The translations under genes and the position numbers were made by a program. From NCBI RefSeq assembly GCF_001548115.1, contig NZ_AP014821.1, positions 1,612,001 through 1,676,000 on the forward strand: a stretch of DNA of 64,000 bases. The letters are read 5' to 3'. Shown here piece after piece: positions 46,385 to 55,933 of this stretch. Numbering within the stretch: the stretch's first letter is position 1; each line of letters begins with the position of its first letter. The notes under the pieces are model-generated. The model had not been told where the DNA came from. It worked only from the letters and a program-made list of their open reading frames with translations, and ran no database searches. This stretch comes from Geminocystis sp. NIES-3709 (GTDB lineage: Bacteria > Cyanobacteriota > Cyanobacteriia > Cyanobacteriales > Cyanobacteriaceae).

Positions 46385-46716
46385 TAATTAGCAATTAGTA
46401 ATTTATTTACTTTAATTATTTATTAAATTTAATACCTTTTATGGCTCTTCTACTTTGAATATGATAAATTATGTCTAAAAAAAGGTGTCAGGTATCAGGT
46501 AGCAGGTATTAGGTTAAATTCAAACTGTTAATTTATAATAATTGCATTTTTAAAAGAGTCAAAGCTATAGCTATCAAAGTTTATATTAATTATTTTCTAT
46601 TAATTTGTCGTAACTACTGTAGGAGAGCCCCTTTTATTTTTTACAAATTGTCTCTTATTAACACCCCTAAACAGTTATTAATTAAAGTTTAAGACATCGA
46701 ACTAAGGTAAATTTCA
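46385..46716. other. Intergenic region with a dispersed repeat
   Basis: 46483-46532 reads AAAAGGTGTCAGGTATCAGG then TAGCAGGTATTAGGTTAAAT ... AAACTGTTAATT, a clear member of the GGTATTAG family with a short tandem GGTATCA/GGTAGCA array. The rest is the pth promoter area. Confidence 0.6.
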
Positions 46717-47328
46717 ATGAATGAAAAAAATATAGTTATTCCAGATGTTATCATTGGCTTGGGAAACCCTGAACAAAAGTACGATCGAACTCGTCATAAT
46801 ATTGGTTTTGAAATAGTAGATTATTTAGCACTAAAATGGGGTTTTATTTGGCAAAAAAATACTAAATTTAATGCTCTAATTTGTGAAGGAATAGCACCAA
46901 ATCGTCGTAAAATTAGGTTAGTAAAACCTTTAACTTATATGAATCGATCGGGGCAATCTGTAAGAGCCGTGTTAGACTGGTATAAATTAACCGCAGACTC
47001 AATTTTAGTGGTGTATGATGACATGGATTTACCTTTCGGGAGAATTAGATTAAGGCTATCTGGTTCAGCAGGAGGACATAATGGGATGAAATCGATTATT
47101 TCTCATGTGGGAGGGCAAAAATTCCCCCGTTTTCGCATCGGTATCGGTAAATCAGAGGGAAAAGAAGAAACTATTGGTCATGTTTTGGGTAAGTTTTCCA
47201 CCACAGAAACTAAAGTAATTGATCAATTAAAAATATTAACCCACGATGCTATTAATGTCTGTTTAAAAGATGGTGTCGAAAAAGCTATGAGCCTTTATAA
47301 TCAAAAATTTATTTCAATAGACTTATAG
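46717..47328 (+). CDS. pth: Peptidyl-tRNA hydrolase
   Basis: 203 aa. It recycles peptidyl-tRNA that drops off ribosomes. Family text: VIIGLGNPEQKYDRTRHNIG with the catalytic His, KPLTYMNRSGQSV, and VYDDMDLPFGRIRLRLSGSA then GGHNGMKSI. Single gene with an A-rich start region. Confidence 0.96.
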   Translation: MNEKNIVIPDVIIGLGNPEQKYDRTRHNIGFEIVDYLALKWGFIWQKNTKFNALICEGIAPNRRKIRLVKPLTYMNRSGQSVRAVLDWYKLTADSILVVYDDMDLPFGRIRLRLSGSAGGHNGMKSIISHVGGQKFPRFRIGIGKSEGKEETIGHVLGKFSTTETKVIDQLKILTHDAINVCLKDGVEKAMSLYNQKFISIDL

Positions 47329-47551
47329 TCAATAAAGTTAAAAAGACATCGTTTAAATAAAAATCGACTGAAATAAAGAAAATATCAATTCTTATCAAGA
47401 ATACTTATTATTTATCATCTATGGTGACAAATCGATCGAAGACTAAAGTTAATCATTTTTTAGGTGTTTTAAAATTTTCCCCAAAAAAAACTAACTATTT
47501 TTATTATATTTGTTAATATTAGTTAGTCTCTATCTAATTCACATTATCTGT

Positions 47552-48091
47552 ATGTTAGTCCAAGATTCTCCGCCTCGCAGACAAAGTAACGTTGAAGTTG
47601 AAAAGAAACAGTCTTTTTCCGATCGTAATTTGAGATCAAGGCAGAAATCTGTTCATCGGAAATATCCAAGCCGAACTGTTATCAATTCACGTCCTCTTGA
47701 GAAAATACCCCATAGTCAGAAACAAAATCAACCTTTCTGGCTCAAAAGTCTTATGATATTGGGTCATGGTTCTTCTGCATTATGTTACTTAAGTGTAGTG
47801 ATAGCTTTTGTGATGTATGGAATAACAGTTTATGCTCCCAAATTATGGACAACTAAATATCATGAGTTGCAAGATCTGCAAAAACAAGAACGTCAGTTTA
47901 GTTTTACAGATGAAATAATTAAAAATCAATTGGCAGAATCAGCTAAACAGTCTGGCTCAGGTTTAGTAAATCCCGATTCTTCTCAACCACCGATTTTTTT
48001 ACCAGATACGACTCCAAAACCGATACAATTAGAAACGTCTCCTTCTTCTGAACCAAAGCAGATCGAGAAAATTTCCCCCATTGCTTACTAA
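47552..48091 (+). CDS. FtsL-like small membrane protein upstream of ftsI
   Basis: 179 aa from the ATG at 47552 (MLVQDSPPRRQ); an ATG 14 codons upstream is also open. A basic, disordered N-terminus, one membrane helix (LCYLSVVIAFVMYGITVYAP), then a short coiled stretch (KYHELQDLQKQERQF) and a Pro/Ser-rich tail. This bitopic layout and the position 6 nt before the division transpeptidase gene suggest an FtsL-type divisome protein. Sequence similarity alone is too weak to name it. Confidence 0.6.
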   Translation: MLVQDSPPRRQSNVEVEKKQSFSDRNLRSRQKSVHRKYPSRTVINSRPLEKIPHSQKQNQPFWLKSLMILGHGSSALCYLSVVIAFVMYGITVYAPKLWTTKYHELQDLQKQERQFSFTDEIIKNQLAESAKQSGSGLVNPDSSQPPIFLPDTTPKPIQLETSPSSEPKQIEKISPIAY

Positions 48092-48097
48092 TCAAAG

Positions 48098-49930
48098 ATG
48101 AATGTCTTTAAACTAGATTCAAATAAATCTTCTTCTCAAAAAAGTTGGTTTAATAAGTCTCCTTCCCAAAAATCTTCATTTAGTCCCTTAAATGTGGACA
48201 CCTTAGTGCGATTGTTGATCATTTGGTTGGTCTTAGTTTTCGGTGCGTCGAGTTTAATCTGGCGACTATATCAGTTACAAATCAAAGAAGGTGATGATTT
48301 AGCAACACAGGCTAAACAACAGCAAACTTATAATTTTCGTCCTTATATTCCCCGTCGATCGGTAATTGATAGTCGGGGAAGTGTGGTTGCTTTAGACAAG
48401 GTGGTTTATACAGTATATGTTCACCCCATCATGTTATTAGAAGATAAAAATGTAGTAGCAGAAAAAATAGCAAATATACTGACCGATCGAGATCAAAATG
48501 AAATTTTAAAATTATTAAATAGTAAGGATTCTGGGGTTTTATTAGGAAAAACTATTACCGAAGATCAAGGTAATAAAATTAAAGAACTAAATATAGAAGG
48601 AATTGATCTCGAACGACGTTATGCCCGTTTTTATCCTCAAGGAGAATTGATTGCAGATATAATTGGCTATGTCGATACAGACCATGCAGGTCAAGCAGGA
48701 GTAGAATATAGTCAAGAAAAACTCTTAGAAAGAGATCTCTCTACAGTACAAATGACTTCTTTTCTGAAAGTCAAAAAAGATGGACAAGGTGCAATTATTC
48801 CTGCATCTTTACCCCAAGGCATCGTGGAATTAGATGATCTGCAATTAAAATTAACTCTTGATTTAAGATTACAAAGAGCGACAAGAGATGCCCTAAAAAA
48901 TCAAATCAAAAAGTTTAATGCTAAAAGAGGTGCGGTTATTGTCATGGATGTTCATACTGGTGCGATCGTCGCTTTAGCCTGTGAACCCACCTACAACCCA
49001 AATAAATACTCTCTTTACGACTTTTCTTTATATAAAAACTGGTCTGTTACTGATAGTTACGAACCTGGATCTACTTTTAAACCAGTAAATGTGGCGATCG
49101 CTCTTGATGAAGGAGTCATTAATGATCAATCAATAGTTTTAGATGCGGCAAGTACTGTAATTGATGGTTGGCCTATTGCCAATGCCTCGAAAAGTGGAAA
49201 AGGTTGGGTAAGCGTTACTAAGGCAATGGAAGTTTCTAGTAATACGGCAATGATTCATATAATCAAAAAACTTAACCGATCTCAATACTATAAAAGATTG
49301 CAAGAATTGGGAATAGATCGGTTGATGGGCTTAGATTTACCTTTTGAGGCGACAGGGTATCTCAAACCTAAGGAAATTTTCACCGCCAGAGATATTGAAC
49401 CTGCGGTTTCTGCTTTTGGACAAGGATTGTCTTTGACTCCTCTCAAATTAGTTCAATTACACGCTGCGATCGCTAACGGAGGTAAATTAGTGACACCCCA
49501 TGTCATCGAAGGATTAGCAAATACCAACGGGGAATTAGAATCCATCCCTAAATTAGAGACAAAACAACTATTTTCTGAAAGTTCTGCCAATAGTGTTCTC
49601 AAAATGATGGAGTCTGTCGTTGCCAACGGTACAGGTGCCGCCGCTCAAATAGACGGTTATCACATCGGCGGGAAAACAGGCACGGCTCAAAAACATGATG
49701 GTAGAGGTAGATACCAAGCTAATGCAAAAATCACCAGTTTTATCTCTATTTTACCGACAAATGATCCCAATTATGTAATATTAGCAGTAGTTGATGAACC
49801 TCAAGGAGCAAATACTTATGGTTCAACAGTGGCCGCCCCTATTGTCAAAGAGGTAATGAATGCAATCATTCGTATTAAAGGTATTCCCCCTTCTTATCCC
49901 ATTGGTTTGAAAAAAGACAAAAAACTTTAA
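48098..49930 (+). CDS. ftsI: Peptidoglycan transpeptidase FtsI (PBP3, class B)
   Basis: 610 aa. One N-terminal membrane helix, a pedestal domain, then the transpeptidase domain with SxxK in EPGSTFKPVNVAIAL, SxN in EVSSNTAMI and KTGT in IGGKTGTAQKHDG. It crosslinks septal peptidoglycan in the periplasm. Starts 6 nt after the FtsL-like gene, so the two are one unit. Confidence 0.93.
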   Translation: MNVFKLDSNKSSSQKSWFNKSPSQKSSFSPLNVDTLVRLLIIWLVLVFGASSLIWRLYQLQIKEGDDLATQAKQQQTYNFRPYIPRRSVIDSRGSVVALDKVVYTVYVHPIMLLEDKNVVAEKIANILTDRDQNEILKLLNSKDSGVLLGKTITEDQGNKIKELNIEGIDLERRYARFYPQGELIADIIGYVDTDHAGQAGVEYSQEKLLERDLSTVQMTSFLKVKKDGQGAIIPASLPQGIVELDDLQLKLTLDLRLQRATRDALKNQIKKFNAKRGAVIVMDVHTGAIVALACEPTYNPNKYSLYDFSLYKNWSVTDSYEPGSTFKPVNVAIALDEGVINDQSIVLDAASTVIDGWPIANASKSGKGWVSVTKAMEVSSNTAMIHIIKKLNRSQYYKRLQELGIDRLMGLDLPFEATGYLKPKEIFTARDIEPAVSAFGQGLSLTPLKLVQLHAAIANGGKLVTPHVIEGLANTNGELESIPKLETKQLFSESSANSVLKMMESVVANGTGAAAQIDGYHIGGKTGTAQKHDGRGRYQANAKITSFISILPTNDPNYVILAVVDEPQGANTYGSTVAAPIVKEVMNAIIRIKGIPPSYPIGLKKDKKL

Positions 49931-50113
49931 TTCTATAATTATTAGACTTCTTGTAAAAATCAGGCAAAATTTGTACCAATCATAGGTATTAAATTTAATC
50001 AATAAATAAATCCATTTGCTATAGTTTTGAATCAATTATTATTACTTTTCCCTATTCCTTCTCTTTCCTGATAATTTGATAATTCACCCTTGGTGATATA
50101 ATGCTTACAAAAC

Positions 50114-51610
50114 TTATAGATTAAGCCATTGTGCAACGGTGGAGGGAAGAGGTAATAAAATGAGAATGAGCAAAATTAAGGCGAATAAACCTAAGAAATC
50201 CCTACCATTATCTAACTCTGTGACATCATTTAATGCTGGTTGATCTGTTACAGGCATAAATATTAAAATAATCGCCCATAATAAAAACTCTCCTCGAACT
50301 AGGGCTAACATGATCACTAAAACACGGGTTATTTGACCAATTATAAGAGCTTTTCCTTGTCCAAACATAGCATGAACTATGTGTCCGCCGTCTAATTGTC
50401 CTACGGGCATTAGATTCAACGCAGTTATAATTAATCCTATATAACCGGCAACGGCGGCAGGATGCAAGGAAATGGCTTTATTTGCCACTAATTGGCTTCC
50501 CATAACTAATTTACTTAAAACAGCCAATAAAAACGAAAAACGAGGATCTAGTGCTTCAAAGTTGAGCATATTAATTTGATCCGGCATGGCTACCACATGA
50601 GAATATCCCAAACCCCAAATTAGAACTGGTATAGTAACTAAAAACCCCCCTAAAGGACCTGCGATCGCCACATCAAACACTGCTTTACGGTTAGGCATGG
50701 GGGATTTGATAGAAATAAACGCCCCAAAAGTACCTAAAAAGAAAGGAATAGGGATGAAATAGGGTAAAGTTGTCTTAATGCGGTAGTAAACGGCAAAAAG
50801 ATAATGACTCAATTCATGAATCCCCAAAATGGCTATTAAGCATAAACTATAAGGTAATCCTTGTAAAATTAAAGATGGATCTGTTTCTAAGTCTGTTACT
50901 TCTACTCCTGCAATTTCTGCACCTATAATTGTGGTGGTAAATAAAGTTAATATTAATAAAGTTAAGGCTATACCGGGGCGAGTTAATTTTTCTTGAGGTA
51001 ATTGTGTTTTTGCCGTTGTAGAGTGAGGATTAGGTACTAAAGCAAAAAAAGGTTGCCCTTGTAAGGTTTCTTGGAAGATTATCAAAAATCGATCGTCAAA
51101 AACTTTTTCTAAGTTATTTTTGATAGTCGGATAGGCTTTTTCAGGTGCTGTCATTAATTTCCCTAAACAAAGAATTGCTTGAGGTAGATAATCGATTTTT
51201 TGTAGATAATAGACTCCCCAAGGAAAACAATCTCTTAAGGCTTTTTCTTCTTGAGAATTAATGGGAGGAATCGGGGTATTATTTTTAGAAGAATCAGAAG
51301 GTGGATTTTCGGTTTTTTGTAATTCTGGAGTTTGAGAAGATGATTCTAAATCAGCAGATTTTGGAGATATTTTACCAATTTCAATTAGCCAAATATAAAG
51401 TATAGGCGAGAGAATCAAAGGCAAAAAGACTAAAATACTAGGCATGGAATTTTTCGGATTAGTCAGATACCATCCCACCCAAATTAAAGGCGGAATCATT
51501 AAAGCTAACCATAGTAACCAAGTGGGGGTTTTCGTTATTTTGGCGATATTTCTTTTAATTACTATGTAACTAAGGGTACTGAGAAAGAGAAAAAGAATAA
51601 TTAATTCCAT
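50114..51610 (-). CDS. Site-2-protease-type M50 membrane metalloprotease
   Basis: 498 aa with about eight membrane helices. Zinc motif HELSH (His265, Glu266, His269) in GIHELSHYLFAVYYRIK, and the second site in LMPVGQLDGGHIVHAMFG with the metal-binding Asp. The GTFGAFISIKSPMPNRKAVFDVAIAGPLGG block is typical of the EGY1/cyanobacterial group. In chloroplasts EGY1 is needed for thylakoid development; the cyanobacterial substrate is unknown. An N-terminal soluble domain (about 110-200) is of the usual kind. Confidence 0.9.
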   Translation of the reverse strand: MELIILFLFLSTLSYIVIKRNIAKITKTPTWLLWLALMIPPLIWVGWYLTNPKNSMPSILVFLPLILSPILYIWLIEIGKISPKSADLESSSQTPELQKTENPPSDSSKNNTPIPPINSQEEKALRDCFPWGVYYLQKIDYLPQAILCLGKLMTAPEKAYPTIKNNLEKVFDDRFLIIFQETLQGQPFFALVPNPHSTTAKTQLPQEKLTRPGIALTLLILTLFTTTIIGAEIAGVEVTDLETDPSLILQGLPYSLCLIAILGIHELSHYLFAVYYRIKTTLPYFIPIPFFLGTFGAFISIKSPMPNRKAVFDVAIAGPLGGFLVTIPVLIWGLGYSHVVAMPDQINMLNFEALDPRFSFLLAVLSKLVMGSQLVANKAISLHPAAVAGYIGLIITALNLMPVGQLDGGHIVHAMFGQGKALIIGQITRVLVIMLALVRGEFLLWAIILIFMPVTDQPALNDVTELDNGRDFLGLFALILLILILLPLPSTVAQWLNL

Positions 51611-51743
51611 GTTTAATTTATAATAATATAGCTGTCTGTTATCTTATATCGATCGAGTTTAAAGGATTTAGGTAGATATATAAGGGCGAAATTGAAGTTA
51701 ATTGATCGAATTTAAAAGAAATAAATCACTACTAAATTGTCAG

Positions 51744-52436
51744 ATGAACCTTAATATTAATTTTACTGAAAAAAAACCTCCAGAAACGAATCAAAGGAGT
51801 AATATTTATAAATCCCCTAAACTAATTTTAGACAATATTTTTGCTTTTTCTCCGAACCGAGATACTTTAGGAGGTACTTCTTACCTACTCATTCATCCTA
51901 AAGGAAATATTTTAATTGATTGTCCTTCATGGCATGAAGTTAATCGAGATTTTTGTCTTGAAAATGGGGGCGTAAAATATCTATTTTTCACCCATCGAGA
52001 TGGCATTAGTAAATATGTTCGATCTATTCAAAATGATCTCCATTGTGATTTACTAATTCAAGAACAAGAAGGGTATTTATTACCCAATTTAAACCCTATT
52101 ACCTTTTCACAAAATTATCTCATTTACGATGATTGCGAATTAATTTGGACTTCAGGATATTCTCCCGGATCTTCTTGTTTATATTATGGTGGTTATGGTG
52201 GGGTTTTGTTTAGTGGACGGCATTTATTACCCACAAAAGAAGGGATTACTGCTTTAAAGTTGAAAAAAACCTTTCATTGGCGAAGACAGTTGCGTAGTGT
52301 TAATTTATTACTCGATCGATTTTCTGAGAATACATTAAATTATATCTGTCCGGGTGCAAATACGGGATACTTAAGAGGTAAAGGTTTTATCGATCGAGCC
52401 TATTCTTCTTTAAAGATTTCGGTAGAATTACACTAA
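51744..52436 (+). CDS. Metallo-beta-lactamase-fold protein with degenerate metal site
   Basis: About 230 aa from the ATG at 51744; an upstream ATG (51702) is open. Fold text: GTSYLLIHPKGNILIDCPSW, then KYLFFTHRDGISKYVRSI where active enzymes have HxHxDH, and LFSGRHLL for the later motif. The HRDGIS form lacks two of the usual metal ligands, so hydrolase activity is doubtful. Common as a conserved cyanobacterial protein of unknown role. Divergent from the M50 protease. Confidence 0.7.
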   Translation: MNLNINFTEKKPPETNQRSNIYKSPKLILDNIFAFSPNRDTLGGTSYLLIHPKGNILIDCPSWHEVNRDFCLENGGVKYLFFTHRDGISKYVRSIQNDLHCDLLIQEQEGYLLPNLNPITFSQNYLIYDDCELIWTSGYSPGSSCLYYGGYGGVLFSGRHLLPTKEGITALKLKKTFHWRRQLRSVNLLLDRFSENTLNYICPGANTGYLRGKGFIDRAYSSLKISVELH

Positions 52437-52612
52437 CAAAAGTGATGAATATGGCGGGATAAATTATCTTCAGAATTGAGAAGGTTCTTGAAGGTTATAA
52501 TCAACAATTTATTACCCATTTTTGTTATAATCATTTATTGTTCATTATTTTGAACTAAAATATACAACTCGAAAGTACTAATAGTTTATTAAATAATAAA
52601 GGGGATAAATTC

Positions 52613-52723
52613 ATGACGGCTGAAAGTATGTTATTTAACGGTGCAATTATTTGTTTTTCCGTAGTGTTAATTGGTTTAGCTTGGGGTTTTTTATTATTAA
52701 AACTTACGGGTGAAGCTAAGTAA
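52613..52723 (+). CDS. petM: Cytochrome b6f complex subunit VII
   Basis: 36 aa: [13 protein letters not shown] then one membrane helix ending [15 protein letters not shown], matching cyanobacterial PetM nearly throughout. PetM is a single-helix subunit at the edge of the cytochrome b6f complex in thylakoids. The other pet genes are elsewhere, as usual for petM. Ribosome binding site GGGGA about 9 nt upstream. Identification is secure despite the short length. Confidence 0.95.
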   Translation: MTAESMLFNGAIICFSVVLIGLAWGFLLLKLTGEAK

Positions 52724-53278
52724 TTAACTTTTGGTAAAGATTAGAAAATTTTGTCAAAATTAATATCAATAGTCAAAATTAATAACATTTTTAGGATTTA
52801 GTAAAAAACTTTTTTATCTAAAACTTCTATTTTTGTTCATTTTTATTATGATACTGAAATCTTTTACTCTAGATAAATTTTAAAGTTACTCAAAAAACTT
52901 ATTTAGTTGAAAAACAACAGTTAACCACTCCTCTCTCTGCCTAAAAGTGAGAGGTTTTTTCTTTCATGGAAAGATTTTGATAGGAATATGCTTTTAAAAA
53001 AGTTACAGGGTTTTTCATTTTGATAAACTATAGTAATAAACGGGTTAGTTAAGATATTCTCACAATCTATAGTTGTCATTTCGAGCATAGAGAGGAATCT
53101 CAAAACGTCCTAATCAACTCGTTATCTAGTATATAATTAGAATCTTTAGAACACACTATATTACTAGGATTAATTGCCTATTTTGATTCATTCGACTCAA
53201 AACTGATGTAAAGAACGATAAGGTACAATATTAATATTGTTTAACATCGAGCCACTGTCAATTATCAACTGTGAAAAA
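52724..53278. other. Intergenic region between petM and cysteine desulfurase
   Basis: 555 bp. A terminator-like hairpin lies at about 52920-52960 (separate entry). Near 53070-53102 the complement resembles the dispersed GATTNCTCT ... AATGACA motif. The promoter of the cysteine desulfurase gene is at the right. The short ORFs here look non-coding. Confidence 0.4.
52921..52962 (+). terminator. Candidate intrinsic terminator
   Basis: Arms CCTCTC (from 52929) and GAGAGG (ending at 52954) with CACT/AGTG-like extension, followed by TTTTTTCTTTC. It has the stem plus T-run form expected for a plus-strand terminator, about 200 nt after petM. Confidence 0.6.
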
Positions 53279-54415
53279 ATGTCCATCTATCTTGATTCTA
53301 GTGCAACCACTGCACCTCGTCCAGAAGTGATCGAATTAGTCACAAAAATTTTAACGGAAGATTGGGGTAATCCTTCTAGTTTACATGGCTGGGGGGAAAG
53401 AGCAGCAGTGATTTTAGAAAAAGCTAGATGGCAAATTTCAGATCTACTTAACGCATCTTCTCCTGATAATATTATCTTTACTTCGGGAGGCACAGAAGCT
53501 GATAATTTAGCGATTTTTGGTATCACATCTAATTATAATGATCCTCAACATATCATTATCTCTAGTGTGGAGCATTCTGCGATCGAACGTCCGGTATATT
53601 TTCTTGAAAAAAAAGGTTGGCAAGTAACAAGATTACCGGTGAATAGAGAAGGTAAAGTTAACCCTGAAGATTTAAAAAATGCTTTGCAGACTAATACTGT
53701 TTTAGTCTCTATTATCTATGGGCAAAGTGAAGTTGGCACAATCCAACCTATCAAAAAATTAGTAGAAATAACTAAAAACTATAGCAAAGCCTTATTTCAC
53801 AGCGATGCAGTACAAATGGTAGGACGTTTACCAGTGGATGTAGAAGATTTAGAGGTTGATTTATTATCCCTTTCTGGTCATAAATTTTACAGTATTCAGG
53901 GAGCAGGCGCATTATATTTAAGAAAAGGAATATCATTAAATCCTCTTTTTCACGGGGGAGGACAAGAAAATAGTTTACGCAGTGGAACACAAGCTCTACC
54001 ATCGATCGTTTCATTAGGATTGGCCGCTAGTTTAGCACAAAAAGAAATAGAATCAGAAGCGCTGAGATTAACGGAATTAAGAGACTACTTTATTGATTTA
54101 ATTTTATCTCAATGTCCTTATCTGATGCTTACTGGCGATAAATATTCTCGTTTACCTCACCATGCCAGTTTTATTATTAATCATCCCTCTCCAGATATTA
54201 CAGGGAGAAAAATTGTAAGATATTTGAGTTCACAAGGAGTAGCAATAAGTGCAGGTTCGGCTTGTAACAGTGGAAAGTCTTTACCTTCTCCTATTTTATT
54301 AGCAATGGGTTACTCGGAAACGGAAGCATTAAAAGGTATTCGCTTTAGTTTCGATCGACATACCACTAAAGAAGACTTAAAATTAGCTATATTGTACTTA
54401 AGTCAAAATCTATAA
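53279..54415 (+). CDS. Cysteine desulfurase (NifS/IscS-like)
   Basis: 378 aa from the ATG at 53279 (MSIYLDSSATTAPR). A PLP enzyme that takes sulfur from cysteine for Fe-S clusters and other cofactors. PLP Lys in LLSLSGHKFYSIQGAGALYL, active-site Cys loop in AISAGSACNSGKSLPSPIL, and HHGGGQENSLRSGTQ-type region (FHGGGQENSLRSGTQALP). The long Cys loop is of the IscS/NifS (group I) kind. Not next to other isc or suf genes. Confidence 0.9.
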   Translation: MSIYLDSSATTAPRPEVIELVTKILTEDWGNPSSLHGWGERAAVILEKARWQISDLLNASSPDNIIFTSGGTEADNLAIFGITSNYNDPQHIIISSVEHSAIERPVYFLEKKGWQVTRLPVNREGKVNPEDLKNALQTNTVLVSIIYGQSEVGTIQPIKKLVEITKNYSKALFHSDAVQMVGRLPVDVEDLEVDLLSLSGHKFYSIQGAGALYLRKGISLNPLFHGGGQENSLRSGTQALPSIVSLGLAASLAQKEIESEALRLTELRDYFIDLILSQCPYLMLTGDKYSRLPHHASFIINHPSPDITGRKIVRYLSSQGVAISAGSACNSGKSLPSPILLAMGYSETEALKGIRFSFDRHTTKEDLKLAILYLSQNL

Positions 54416-54533
54416 TATTTTTAGCTACTTGTATTAATTTTTAGATGTTAGGTAAAACGAGGAAATATACCTCACAAATATTGAAAATATAATAACTTAT
54501 TGATTTATTAAAAATAATCGAACTGCAAATATC

Positions 54534-54692
54534 ATGACTTTTTTCGTAGAAACCGATAAGAATAATAGCATCAAAAATAGTGAATCTAGTCAAGAAATGA
54601 CGGATAATCCGATTCTTTGTAATCATTGTAAACGCACCGCTACTAATGGTATTAAATGTAAAGGGATATGCGTGGCGGATAGCGATTATTAA
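54534..54692 (+). CDS. Small CxxC/CxxxC protein
   Basis: 52 aa. An acidic, Ser/Asn-rich first half, then NPILCNHCKRTATNGIKCKG and ICVADSDY: four cysteines (CxxC, CxxxC), probably a zinc site. The C-terminal wording looks conserved rather than random, and the ORF has a clean start and stop. It lies 118 nt after the cysteine desulfurase gene in the same direction. Function unknown. Confidence 0.6.
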   Translation: MTFFVETDKNNSIKNSESSQEMTDNPILCNHCKRTATNGIKCKGICVADSDY

Positions 54693-55086
54693 TTCGGCAG
54701 TGCTGAAAAAGTTTTTTGGTGAGGGTAGGAGAGAGGAGTTAGGAGAAGTACTTATAAATCAAGAACTCAATTCTCATATTAATAAAAAATACAGAAACAC
54801 TTTATCGAGAGAATGGTATCAAAAGTGTTAGGTTTTTGACCTTATTTTCTTTAAAATTATATTATTGATATATGTATTTATAAAGCCTCAAAGCCTTGAT
54901 TTTTCATTATTTAACCTAATACCTAATTCCCAATACCTAAAACCTACTATTTATTCACTATTCACTATTCACCGATGGTTGTAAAATACTTTAGGGATAT
55001 AAACGGTTTTAATCAACTAATTACGATCGTCCTAATGCGATCGATTCTAAAATCCAAATCCAATAATTAATTATATAGTAAAAATA
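54693..55086. repeat. Intergenic region with two dispersed repeats
   Basis: 54699-54765 (AGTGCTGAAAAAGTTTTTTG then GTGAGGGTAGGAGAGAGGAG ... CTTATAAATCAAG) is a member of the GGTATTAG family in its left half. 54909-54952 is an inverted member (TTAACCTAATACCTAATTCC then CAATACCTAAAACCTA). The cysC promoter is at the right, near a GCGATCG at 55037. Confidence 0.6.
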
Positions 55087-55632
55087 ATGGAACAAAAAGG
55101 CGTAACAATTTGGTTTACAGGACTTAGTGGTGCTGGTAAAACTACCATCAGTCAACAAGTGGAGAAACAATTAAGAGAACAAGGTTACAAAGTTGAAGTA
55201 TTAGATGGAGATATAGTTCGTACAAACTTAACCAAAGGCTTAGGCTTTAGTAAAGAAGACAGAGATGAAAATATTCGCCGTATTGGTTTTGTTTCTCATT
55301 TATTGACTCGCAATGGAGTTATGGTTATTGTCTCTGCCATTTCTCCTTATCGTGATATTAGAGATGAAGTCAGAGGCAAAATTGGTAATTTTGTTGAAGT
55401 TTTTGTAAATGCTCCTTTAGCAGTATGTGAAGATAGAGATGTCAAAGGCTTATATAAAAAAGCTCGATCGGGTGAAATTAAATTGTTTACAGGTATCAGC
55501 GATCCCTATGAAGTTCCCCTAAATCCTGAAATTGAGTGTCGTACTGATTTAGAAGAATTAGACGAAAGCGTCAATAAAGTATTACAAGGTTTGGGAAAAC
55601 TGGGTTATTTACCTCAACCAGCCACTGTTTAA
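55087..55632 (+). CDS. cysC: Adenylylsulfate (APS) kinase
   Basis: 181 aa. It phosphorylates APS to PAPS in sulfate assimilation. Walker A GLSGAGKTTIS, DGDIVRTNLTKGLGFSKEDR for APS binding, and the lid region KGLYKKARSGEIKLFTGISD then PYE. The length is that of a stand-alone kinase, not fused to a sulfurylase. Followed 4 nt later by a dispersed repeat. Confidence 0.95.
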   Translation: MEQKGVTIWFTGLSGAGKTTISQQVEKQLREQGYKVEVLDGDIVRTNLTKGLGFSKEDRDENIRRIGFVSHLLTRNGVMVIVSAISPYRDIRDEVRGKIGNFVEVFVNAPLAVCEDRDVKGLYKKARSGEIKLFTGISDPYEVPLNPEIECRTDLEELDESVNKVLQGLGKLGYLPQPATV

Positions 55633-55933
55633 TTAGGCGGTGCGGAAAAAGTCTTTTTATGAGGAGTAGGTATTAGGCATTAGGTATTGGGTTAAATAGA
55701 GAACATAAGAAAGATAAATAAAGTAATAAGTAATAAGCTCACAGATATATCTAAATTAAGTAAAAGTACAGCAAAAGATAACCCACAGTGGAATAAATCA
55801 TTTTTTAAAAAAGGTGTTGGATATAGGAAAGGGTATTAGGTTAAATTTAAACTCTCAATTAATAAGTTATTAAGTTTCAAGTTTTTATTATTAGTTATTA
55901 ATTTTTAATTCCCCATTTTTTATTAATTCTTTT
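55633..55933. repeat. Intergenic region with two dispersed repeats
   Basis: 55636-55697: GGCGGTGCGGAAAAAGTCTT then GAGGAGTAGGTATTAGGCAT then TAGGTATTGGGTTAAAT, the fullest copy of the family. 55812-55862: AAAAAGGTGTTGGATATAGG then GGGTATTAGGTTAAATTTAA then ACTCTCAATTAAT. Two copies in one 300-bp gap. Confidence 0.65.

Noticed and set aside
54646-54831. 61-aa ORF overlapping the small cysteine protein
   Set aside because: It crosses the dispersed repeat and has no start signal; the overlapping four-cysteine frame is more convincing.
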